From the NCBI GenBank assembly GCA_016401345.1, contig JAEACG010000001.1, forward strand, positions 124,001 through 188,000: a stretch of DNA of 64,000 bases, in the 5' to 3' direction. The stretch's first letter is position 1; each line of letters begins with the position of its first letter. Under the pieces are notes generated by a model. That model was not told where the DNA came from. It did not search any database and saw only the letters and a list, made by a program, of their open reading frames with translations. A program made the translations under genes and the position numbers. Shown in pieces: positions 57,352 through 64,000 of the stretch. The stretch is from Fictibacillus nanhaiensis. GTDB lineage: Bacteria > Bacillota > Bacilli > Bacillales > Fictibacillaceae.

Positions 57352-58272
57352 TTAAACAGTTTGTTGTTCTTTTTGTTCTGTCTCATATCGGTTACGCGGG
57401 TGATCTAAACATTCTTTCGAACAAGAACGCTTATGCTTCACTTCACACTCCGTACAGCAAACATGTTGTTTATTACATTCTGGGTTTGCACAGTTCACGT
57501 AACGGTCTTCTGTTTTTCCGCAATAATAACATGTAGCGATCACTACATCTTCTTCTGTACGGTTAACGGGAACAGAGATACGTTCATCAAACACATAAAG
57601 TTTGCCGTCCCAAAGCTTTCCTTGGACTTCATCATCTTTACCGTACGTTACGATTCCGCCTTCAAGCTGTGATACATCTTGAAAACCTTCTTGAAGAAGA
57701 AAGCCTGAGAACTTTTCACAGCGGATTCCACCTGTACAGTACGTTAACACTTTTTTATCTTTAAACTCGCTAATATTTTCGCGTACCCATTTTGGAAAGT
57801 CTCTTGAAGCTTTTACATCAGGACGGATGGCACCACGAAAGTGTCCGATCTCATATTCATAATCGTTACGACCATCAATTACGATTACATCTTCATCTTG
57901 GAGCGCTTCGTAAAATTCTTTTGGAGATAAACGTTTACCTGATAACTGGTTAGGGTCAACATCATCTTCAAAGCGCCACGTTACTAGTTCCTTCTTATGG
58001 CGAACAAACATCTTCTTAAATGTATGTTCTTCTACTTCATCTATTTTAAAAACAATATCTTCAAATCGCGGATCCGCTTTTAGATGATCCATATAGATTT
58101 GAGTCTGTTCATACGTTCCTGACACAGTTCCATTGATTCCCTCAGGAGCAACGATGATTCTTCCTAAAAGACCTAGATCTTTACAGAACTTTAAATGTTC
58201 GTCTTTATAGCTCTCTGGATCATCGATCGGAACATACTTGTAATACAATAGTACTCTCATTTTTTCTGACAC
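57352..58272 (-). CDS. trhO: tRNA uridine(34) hydroxylase, rhodanese-like (YbfQ)
   Basis: 306 residues from GTG at 58272 (GGTGATT site). N-terminal acylphosphatase-like UPF0176 region with [45 protein letters not shown], then a rhodanese domain with the active cysteine in [14 protein letters not shown] (about residue 187). The C-terminal Cys-rich segment [20 protein letters not shown]...CCTEC probably binds zinc. The family introduces the 5-hydroxyuridine at tRNA position 34. The tRNA-Arg gene with U34 lies just upstream on the same strand. Confidence 0.93.
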   Translation of the reverse strand: MSEKMRVLLYYKYVPIDDPESYKDEHLKFCKDLGLLGRIIVAPEGINGTVSGTYEQTQIYMDHLKADPRFEDIVFKIDEVEEHTFKKMFVRHKKELVTWRFEDDVDPNQLSGKRLSPKEFYEALQDEDVIVIDGRNDYEYEIGHFRGAIRPDVKASRDFPKWVRENISEFKDKKVLTYCTGGIRCEKFSGFLLQEGFQDVSQLEGGIVTYGKDDEVQGKLWDGKLYVFDERISVPVNRTEEDVVIATCYYCGKTEDRYVNCANPECNKQHVCCTECEVKHKRSCSKECLDHPRNRYETEQKEQQTV

Positions 58273-58319
58273 AATTAATCACCAACCTGCAACGTTAGTT
58301 TATTTTTGCGACGCCAAAT

Positions 58320-58356
58320 AAAAAACCACCGGTCCCAATAGCCTTCCCCGTGGTGA
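58320..58356 (-). terminator. Probable terminator after tRNA-Arg
   Basis: On the minus strand ACCAC-GGGG...GGGACCG-GTGGT is followed by TTTTTTA. The 5-bp core stem is imperfect; an ACCGGT/ACCGGT pair also flanks it. Confidence 0.5.
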
Positions 58357-58395
58357 GTACCGGTCTAACCGATATTCGAGATATTTAATTGGAAG

Positions 58396-58470
58396 TGGCG
58401 CGCCCACCAGGATTCGAACCCAGAATACGAGAGCCGAAATCTCGTGTGATATCCATTTCACTATAGGCGC
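58396..58470 (-). tRNA. tRNA-Arg(UCG), CCA encoded
   Basis: 75 nt on the minus strand including encoded CCA. The acceptor GCGCCTA pairs with TGGGCGC, discriminator G. Anticodon stem CGAGA / TCTCG encloses the loop TTTCGGC, giving anticodon TCG, which reads CGA and CGG. GGTTCGAATCC is the T-arm. G37 fits an arginine CGN reader. Confidence 0.93.
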
Positions 58471-58549
58471 TAATTACGTCACGAATAATATCATAAGCTT
58501 TTTCAAAGAATAAAACAAGTGTTTTTTACATGAATTAAATAAACAAACC

Positions 58550-58924
58550 TTAATTTACCAAATGAAGCAGATCCATTTTTTCTTCAATACTCTCATAAAC
58601 AGTAATGACCGGTTCTTCTGGATGCCATTTAAATACACCTTTTTCTCCATTTAAAATAGCTGGGAAATGGAGTGTAGAAGAAAAAACATCTTCAAACCAT
58701 ACACCATGAGACAGAATATTTGAGATAAACATTTCAGCTTCAAGTTCCATGAATTGAATTCTTTTTTCCCAAGCAGCTTTTTCTTCTGCATTCAACTGAG
58801 GTTCGACTTGCTGAAAGGATTCATACCACAAGTCAAACTCTCTTTGTAAGTTATGCAGAGAATCAAACTCTTTTGAGAGGACTGGAAGCAATTGGTTGGC
58901 TTCTTCTAATGTATAGCGCTTCAT
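58550..58924 (-). CDS. DUF2203 family protein
   Basis: 124 residues from the ATG at 58924 (AAGGAG nine bases upstream). It begins YTLEEANQLLPVLSKEFDSLHNLQREFDLW, the DUF2203 pattern of a helix pair, and ends with a small strand segment (GVWFEDVFSSTLHFPAILNGEKGVFKWHPEEPVITVY). No active-site motif. Function unknown in the family. Monocistronic. Confidence 0.82.
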   Translation of the reverse strand: MKRYTLEEANQLLPVLSKEFDSLHNLQREFDLWYESFQQVEPQLNAEEKAAWEKRIQFMELEAEMFISNILSHGVWFEDVFSSTLHFPAILNGEKGVFKWHPEEPVITVYESIEEKMDLLHLVN

Positions 58925-58991
58925 TACATCGGACTCCTTCATCTTCTTGTTCGTATTATATCAAATGATAAATACTTTGCACACAAAAATG

Positions 58992-59025
58992 ACAAGAAGA
59001 AAACCTTTTGGGTCACCAAAAGGTT
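58992..59025 (-). terminator. Terminator after the 59024 gene
   Basis: On the minus strand AACCTTTTGG-TGAC-CCAAAAGGTT is followed by TTCTTCTT. The stop codon lies at the base of the stem. Confidence 0.85.
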
Positions 59026-59308
59026 ACACGGTAAGACATATTTCTTTCTTAGGATTTTTTAAGTCTAAATAAAAATCTCTAACTGTTTCATCTTCAAGTA
59101 ATTCTGGAAAATCTCTTCTGTATTCTGAGCTGATTAATATTTGCTCAACTAAATCCACAGATCCTCTTCTAAGCAGAAGCCTTAATGTCAACCATTTATC
59201 CCGTTTTGATTTTAGATGGAACTTTGTTATAAACAACATGATTCTATCATCGCTTGAGAACGTTTTTTCCTTTTCTTTTCGTAAATTAATTTGAGATACC
59301 GTTTTCAT
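59024..59308 (-). CDS. Hypothetical protein, 94 residues
   Basis: From the ATG at 59308 after AAAGGGAGGG; the frame is open to 59476 but has no good ribosome site upstream. Basic N-terminal half (INLRKEKEKTFSSDDRIMLFITKFHLKSKRDKW), then LRLLLRRGSVDLVEQILISSEYRRDFPELLEDE. No known motif; helical, soluble. Function not recognised. Confidence 0.6.
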   Translation of the reverse strand: MKTVSQINLRKEKEKTFSSDDRIMLFITKFHLKSKRDKWLTLRLLLRRGSVDLVEQILISSEYRRDFPELLEDETVRDFYLDLKNPKKEICLTV

Positions 59309-59496
59309 AGAGAACACCCTCCCTTTAATTTGCGAGCTCTTAATACCATTATTATTCAGTTTTTTCTGAATTATACTTGTCCATCCTAGAAAACTAGTTT
59401 TTTTTGGACGGGTATTAATAGAAAAGCTTGCATTTGCCTCATCAATCTTAATTTGATTAAATATGTTTATAAGCAATTAACTAGGAGCTGTGTTTA

Positions 59497-60237
59497 ATGA
59501 AAAAACATCAAAATGAAATCATACTTGGTAATTTCCATTCTATACTGTCTGAATCCGAAACATGGAGGATCGGAGGTTTCCCTCTTCCAGATGGATCCTT
59601 CCACGAGTTTAGAGAGCCTGAGGCAGTCGTTATCGTTCGAAATGACGAACTGTATGTGAGAGTAAATCCTTTCACTAAATCCCACCCTTCTGTTCAGTTC
59701 TTAGATAATGCAAAACACATGTATTATTCAAATGAACCGATCAAAGTGCCACAAGACGGAACAGTCACCTTTCAGTGGAAGATGCGTTCACGTCCGATCG
59801 GAACGAATGCAAATGACCTGTATGATGGTTTTGTTTCTGTAAACTTATTAGATTTTACGACAGGAGCAGCACTTGATTTCTTTGCAGGTAACGATAAATA
59901 CGCTAGCGTCTATGCCGTACTCCCATTTCCAGGTGTCTCCGTACCTGAGACAGATAAAACAAGATACTTTTGTATCTTTAAAGAAGAACAAGAATTTAAT
60001 CAAAGAGAATGGAACGAATACCAAATCACATACAATCGTTCAGGTGATGAAGTTATATTCTCTGTGAACGGAAATATTGTTCGAACCGAAAAACACGTGC
60101 CGATCAAATTCAATGAGTTCACGGTAGCACTAGGACTTATGACCGAAAAAGACCTATCTTCTGAAGGAAGTACATCCCTTCATGGTCAAGGGATTATCGG
60201 TGAATGGTCACCTATGAAAGTATTGATAAGTGAATAA
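59497..60237 (+). CDS. DUF6081-like beta-sandwich protein
   Basis: 246 residues, soluble, strand-rich and without signal peptide. It reads like a lectin/concanavalin-like fold (VTFQWKMRSRPIGTNANDLYDGFVSVNLLDFTTGAALDFFAGNDKYASVYAVLPFPG). Similarity to DUF6081 proteins is from memory and modest. An AGGAGCTG site precedes the ATG. Possible carbohydrate-related or stress role, not established. Confidence 0.65.
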   Translation: MKKHQNEIILGNFHSILSESETWRIGGFPLPDGSFHEFREPEAVVIVRNDELYVRVNPFTKSHPSVQFLDNAKHMYYSNEPIKVPQDGTVTFQWKMRSRPIGTNANDLYDGFVSVNLLDFTTGAALDFFAGNDKYASVYAVLPFPGVSVPETDKTRYFCIFKEEQEFNQREWNEYQITYNRSGDEVIFSVNGNIVRTEKHVPIKFNEFTVALGLMTEKDLSSEGSTSLHGQGIIGEWSPMKVLISE

Positions 60238-60259
60238 TACAGAAATCGGCTAAATCCTT

Positions 60260-60290
60260 TAAAGGTCTGCATGATGCGGGCCTTTTTTTA
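60260..60290 (+). terminator. Terminator after the 59497 gene
   Basis: AAAGGTCTGCA-TGA-TGCGGGCCTTT with G-U pairs, followed by a T-run. Confidence 0.82.
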
Positions 60291-60376
60291 TTTATTCTAT
60301 AAATACTTTGAAAATTCCTTTTTTTGCGACAGTTTTATATAATAAGTATTGAGTAATTAAGAGAGGAAGCGGCAAA

Positions 60377-61831
60377 ATGTCACAAAATATTGTGTTGGGA
60401 TTAAATGAGATCACACTTGAAAAGGTACAGCATTATTTTGAGAACGGTGACTTAACATCAGTTGAACTGGTCATGTTTTATCTTGATCGTATCTCTAACT
60501 ACGATAAACAAGGACCTATGATCAACTCCGTATTAGAGATCAACCCTGATGTATTATTCATTGCGAAAAGTTTGGATTTTGAAAGACAGAACGGGAAAGT
60601 TCGAGGACCTCTACACGGTGTTCCTGTCATCATTAAAGATAACATCGACACTGCCGATCAGATGCATACGAGTGCAGGTTCTCTGGCTTTAGAGAACCAT
60701 TATGCCAAAAGTGATGCTTTTGTCGTTAAGAAGTTGAGAGATGCTGGTGCAGTCATCATCGGAAAATCAAATATGACGGAGTGGGCTAACTTCATGGCAT
60801 ATGATATGCCTAACGGTTTTAGTTCACGAGGAGGACAAGTACTTAATCCATATGGACCAGGAGTATTGGATGTGAGTGGATCTAGTTCAGGCTCAGCTGC
60901 TGCTGTCGCCAGTAATTTTGCTGCACTTAGCATTGGAACTGAAACTTCAGGCTCTATCCTATGTCCCGCTGGAAATAATAATATCGTTGGGATCAAACCA
61001 ACTGTTGGTTTAGTCTCTCGATCAGGCATCATTCCGATTTCAATCAGTCAAGACACGGCTGGTCCCATGGCACGAAATGTTAAAGATGCTGCGATTCTCC
61101 TTGAAGCTATACAGGGAAATGATCCACTAGATGCTGCAACATTGTCCGCTCCACATCATTGTAACTATATAGAAGGATTAGAACAAGCCACTTTAAAAGG
61201 CAAACGATTTGGTGTTTCTTACGAATTTTGCATAAAGCATTTAAATCATACACAAAGGTCAGTCTTCGATGAAGCACTAAAGCTCATTGAGGATGAAGGT
61301 GGGGAAATTATTTATTTAGATCAGATCTCACCTTTAGAGAATAATGAATCAGATTATAAAGTGCTCTTACACGAGTTCAAGAATGGTCTTAACCATTATT
61401 TACGTTCTGTTTCATCAGAGATTAAGATCTCCTCTTTATCTGATGTCATAGATTTTAATGTACAGAATAAGGAAAAGTGTTTAAAGCACAACCAAGAGCT
61501 GTTGTTAGATAGCAATATGACTGAAGGAACATTAACGAGTCCAGAATATCTTAAAGCGAGATTAAACGATCTTGAGATGACGCAAAATAGTGGAATAGAT
61601 CTTGTTATTGAAAAACATAACTTAACGACTCTCATCAGTCCAAATGACGTATGGTATGCTATTCCTGCCAAAGCAGGATATCCTTCCATTTCAGTTCCTT
61701 CTGGGTTTGATGATGATGGGTTACCACTTAGTGTTATCTTTACTGGAGAAGCATACTCCGAGAAAAAATTGATACATACAGCTTATGTCTTCGAACAGAT
61801 TTCTCACAAGAGAGTTCCTGTAGTATTTTAA
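60377..61831 (+). CDS. Amidase-signature family hydrolase
   Basis: 484 residues. The catalytic Ser-cisSer-Lys triad is present: Lys in HGVPVIIKDNIDT (about residue 86), the Gly/Ser-rich SGSSSGSAAAVAS (about 168-180) and the nucleophile in IGTETSGSILCPA (about residue 191). It resembles stand-alone Bacillus amidases rather than GatA, because there is no gatC/gatB linkage. Substrate (an aliphatic or aryl amide, or peptide-like) unknown. GAGAGGAAG before the ATG. Monocistronic, followed by the copy-C repeat region. Confidence 0.9.
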   Translation: MSQNIVLGLNEITLEKVQHYFENGDLTSVELVMFYLDRISNYDKQGPMINSVLEINPDVLFIAKSLDFERQNGKVRGPLHGVPVIIKDNIDTADQMHTSAGSLALENHYAKSDAFVVKKLRDAGAVIIGKSNMTEWANFMAYDMPNGFSSRGGQVLNPYGPGVLDVSGSSSGSAAAVASNFAALSIGTETSGSILCPAGNNNIVGIKPTVGLVSRSGIIPISISQDTAGPMARNVKDAAILLEAIQGNDPLDAATLSAPHHCNYIEGLEQATLKGKRFGVSYEFCIKHLNHTQRSVFDEALKLIEDEGGEIIYLDQISPLENNESDYKVLLHEFKNGLNHYLRSVSSEIKISSLSDVIDFNVQNKEKCLKHNQELLLDSNMTEGTLTSPEYLKARLNDLEMTQNSGIDLVIEKHNLTTLISPNDVWYAIPAKAGYPSISVPSGFDDDGLPLSVIFTGEAYSEKKLIHTAYVFEQISHKRVPVVF

Positions 61832-61890
61832 TAGACACGAAGGATTTATTCGCAAGCATGGTTTTTTAAAACTCTCTTTTCTAAATGATT

Positions 61891-61946
61891 GTCGCTTTTC
61901 CTTTGTTTATTGATTGGAATGGAGATCAACTACTTCCAAAAGCGAC
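61891..61946. repeat. Dispersed intergenic repeat, deleted copy C with terminal inverted repeats
   Basis: On the minus strand TTTTGGAAGTAGTTGATCTCC continues into CATTCC. It matches copy A and its left flank (25391-25416) at 24 of 26 bases, then runs straight into the right end CCAATCAA, as if the middle were deleted. GTCGCTTTT (61891-61899) and AAAAGCGAC (61938-61946) form perfect 9-base terminal inverted repeats. It lies in the 218-bp gap between the amidase gene and the threonine aldolase terminator. Confidence 0.6.
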
Positions 61947-61973
61947 AAAACTTACATAAGATTGCCTTAACAA

Positions 61974-62009
61974 AACAAAGGATGAGCCTTCTTGAAGAGG
62001 CTCATCCTT
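61974..62009 (-). terminator. Terminator after ltaA
   Basis: On the minus strand AAGGATGAGCC / GGCTCATCCTT with a 10-base loop, followed by TGTTTTG. Confidence 0.88.
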
Positions 62010-62049
62010 CTATTTTCAGCTCTTTTTTCAGTTAAAACTATACGTTATA

Positions 62050-63072
62050 TTACCCTACTACTACTTTTAATGCAGAGATTGCATGATCGATATCTGCATC
62101 ACTAACATCATAATGCGTTGTTAACCGGATCTGACCTTCACCGAACGATACGGCAAGAACTCCCTCTTGTTTTAGTCTTTCTAAAAACTCTTCATTTCTC
62201 TGTTTTGTTTTTTCAATATTGACGATTACTATATTAGTATCAGGTCTATTCACTAATGCAAGTCCGTTCATATTTTCGATGGCACCTGCTAACTTTCGTG
62301 CTTTATCATGATCTTCAGCTAATCGGTCGACCATTTTTGTTAATGAAATGATTCCACTAGCCGCTAAGAAACCAGCTTGTCTCATTCCCCCGCCTAGACG
62401 TTTTCTCCACTTACGGGCTTTATCGATAAATTTCCGTTCTCCTGCCAGAATAGAACCTACTGGTGACCCTAATCCTTTAGATAAGCAGAACTGAACGGAA
62501 TCACAATATTGGGTAAAATCCTTCACCTTCTTGTTCGTTGCAACAACCGAATTAAAAAGTCTCGCCCCATCGATGTGAACAGGAATACCTGCATCTCTAG
62601 CCACATCATATATGCTTTTCATGTTATCTAACGAAACAACAGATCCACCTGAACGGTTATGTGTATTCTCGAGACAAATCAGCGATGTATCTGGAAAATG
62701 GATATCATCAAAACGAATCGCTTGTTTAACTAAAGCAGGATCCATCTCTCCTCGAACACCTGTTATAACTCTTGGCTGGACACCTGCTAATGCAGAGATA
62801 GCTGCTCCTTCATAGAAGAATATATGAGACTCTGATTCAACGATGATCTCATCTCCGGGTGAACATTGAGCAAGCACCGCCAATTGATTTCCTTGTGTTC
62901 CGCTTGTTACAAACAAAGCAGCTTCTTTTCCAGTGATCTCAGCGGCAAGCTTCTCAAGCTTATTTATTGTTGGATCTTCTCCATAAACATCATCACCAAC
63001 TGCAGCCGTGTAGATAGCGTCTCTCATTTCTTTAGTAGGTTGTGTTAACGTATCACTTCTAAGATCAATCAT
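62050..63072 (-). CDS. ltaA: Low-specificity L-threonine aldolase
   Basis: 340 residues from the ATG at 63072 (GAGGTGG); the ATG at 63084 lacks a site. PLP fold-type I. IDLRSDTLTQPT is the conserved start, and FVTSGTQGNQLA holds the PLP phosphate loop. ENTHNRSGG and IPVHIDGARLFNS carry the pyridine-ring aspartate. The PLP-binding lysine is in CLSKGLGSPVGS (about residue 201). Splits L-threonine and L-allo-threonine into glycine and acetaldehyde. Directly upstream (33 bp) is the broken methyltransferase gene. Confidence 0.92.
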   Translation of the reverse strand: MIDLRSDTLTQPTKEMRDAIYTAAVGDDVYGEDPTINKLEKLAAEITGKEAALFVTSGTQGNQLAVLAQCSPGDEIIVESESHIFFYEGAAISALAGVQPRVITGVRGEMDPALVKQAIRFDDIHFPDTSLICLENTHNRSGGSVVSLDNMKSIYDVARDAGIPVHIDGARLFNSVVATNKKVKDFTQYCDSVQFCLSKGLGSPVGSILAGERKFIDKARKWRKRLGGGMRQAGFLAASGIISLTKMVDRLAEDHDKARKLAGAIENMNGLALVNRPDTNIVIVNIEKTKQRNEEFLERLKQEGVLAVSFGEGQIRLTTHYDVSDADIDHAISALKVVVG

Positions 63073-63105
63073 ACTCCACCTCATCCGGATTTTTCGTATC
63101 TTTTA

Positions 63106-63878
63106 TCATTCAATCACACCATATAAAAAACTAGCATTTCGTTTAATCACAGAAAATCCCAAGTCGTTAAACTTCGTACTGCTTTTATTATCTTTCATCA
63201 CGACTCGTTCGGACGCTACTCTTTTTGCTTCTTTAATGATTGTGTCGGTAAGCACTCCGTAATCCGCGCTGCTCTTTAATCCCTGTATCCCAGGAGATGA
63301 GATTGTGGATTCAAACATCGGATCAAAATAGACCACATCAAAACTGTTGTCGTGCTGTTTTTTTAGAAAATCATAATGATTTTCATGTACCACATCAATT
63401 CTTCTCATCGCATCATTCATTTCTTTAGAGTTGGACTCCCACACTTGAAGACCGTTTTTCACGACAAATGAAATGGCTCTACTGCTCTCAACTCCAACTA
63501 CAGCCCCTCTTCTACCCGTTACCAAACTAGCAACGATCGCATCAGATGCTAGTCCCAACGTGCAATCTAAGATTTTCATTCCCTCTTTGAGCCGCGACGC
63601 TTCTATAAAAGCATCTTTCTCTCCTCGAAGAATCTGTTTAACGCGAAACATAGAAGAATTCGGATGAAAAAGAACGGTGTGCTGTCGTCTTTTGGATGAT
63701 ACGAGATTTTGTCCACTCCGATCATAAGAACATGGTCATTATATTTACTAATGATTGAAGAGATAGAGTGGCCATCTCTATCCACAAACATCCCGTCAAT
63801 CGAGACGGCAACTTCTTGCGCTTTGTTTTTTAATCGTGTTGCATTTTTACCAGCTGTCGTAATGATCATTGTTTTCAC
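63106..63878 (-). pseudogene. Class I SAM-dependent methyltransferase gene, single-base frameshift
   Basis: Two open frames on the minus strand join into one methyltransferase of the small family found in Bacillaceae. The first (from ATG 63878) reads MKTMIITTAGKNATRLKNKAQE... through KISYHPKDDSTPFFF. The second enters with HPNSSMFRVKQILRGEKDAFIEA, contains the SAM loop LDCTLGLASDAIVAS and the VYFDPMFE motif, and ends at 63106. Adding one T to the TTTTT run near 63672-63676 (AAAAA on the plus strand) restores the frame. It could be a real disruption or a homopolymer base-call error. Confidence 0.75.
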
Positions 63879-64000
63879 CTGTCTGTTTTATTATGTACGA
63901 TTCCTATTAATCCTCTGTCTCCTATAAACCTGCAAGTAGAATCACGTATCATTTGCATATCTCATGGAACAAACCTAAAATATGGGAAGATAGAAGTATG

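Noticed and set aside
63106-63878. Programmed ribosomal frameshift in the methyltransferase gene
   Set aside because: The run is a simple five-base homopolymer without a downstream pseudoknot or internal ribosome site that I can see, and the family is normally a single frame.

Overview
This is an ordinary-looking chromosomal stretch of a low-GC, endospore-forming Bacillaceae bacterium, Bacillus- or Fictibacillus-like. The evidence is strong AGGAGG-type ribosome binding sites, many TTG and GTG starts, orthologues of Bacillus-type genes (gltC/gltAB, yciC with a Zur box, ykvU, yhfW, kapB, proI, yppG/yppC, dat) and T-box leaders. There is no phage, insertion sequence, CRISPR array or rRNA. Genus assignment is inference.

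Layout. 1-7985: ppaC (cut by the left edge), then glutamate synthase gltA-gltD, divergent from the activator gene gltC. 8110-12884: a formate-dehydrogenase-like operon (molybdo-iron-sulfur enzyme, DUF1641 partner, OFA-type transporter). 13030-18631: a HEPN-like/CBS protein, the Zur-controlled zinc chaperone yciC, a GNAT protein, an M24 peptidase-like protein and a SpoVB/YkvU-type flippase. 18681-25274: a TspO-like protein, a two-gene ABC exporter and a Rieske-FAD oxidoreductase. 25617-27467: an ABC-F protein behind a 40-codon leader ORF and an intrinsic terminator, the arrangement of an antibiotic-responsive attenuator. 27632-34739: a c-di-AMP-type CBS protein, the aroC-aroB-tyrA-aroA operon behind a tyrosine T-box, and the divergent DAHP synthase/chorismate mutase gene. 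34796-41782: a quinone oxidoreductase, a NERD nuclease gene broken by two stop codons, and odhA-odhB. 41954-46704: rarD, argS behind an arginine T-box, and a MATE exporter. 46722-57218: msrAB, an EamA transporter, two SGNH hydrolases, proI, yppG, yppC, DUF502, dat, nadE and kapB. 57352-63878: trhO, tRNA-Arg(UCG), DUF2203, a DUF6081-like protein, an amidase, L-threonine aldolase and a frameshifted methyltransferase gene.

The main physiological theme is amino-acid and nitrogen metabolism (glutamate synthase, shikimate/tyrosine pathway, proline, threonine aldolase, D-amino-acid transaminase, 2-oxoglutarate dehydrogenase), with several identifiable RNA or repressor switches: Tyr and Arg T-boxes, a Zur box, GltC sites and the ABC-F attenuator. 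The least explained sequence lies in the intergenic spaces: three degenerate copies of a dispersed Bacillus-type repeat (25402, 55220, 61891), a 21-bp-phased ATTAAG array (37406-37509), and paired TTGCA dyads (36167-36235). I found no convincing wholly new multi-gene system. The ABC-F leader, the HEPN-CBS fusion and the intergenic repeats most deserve checking.
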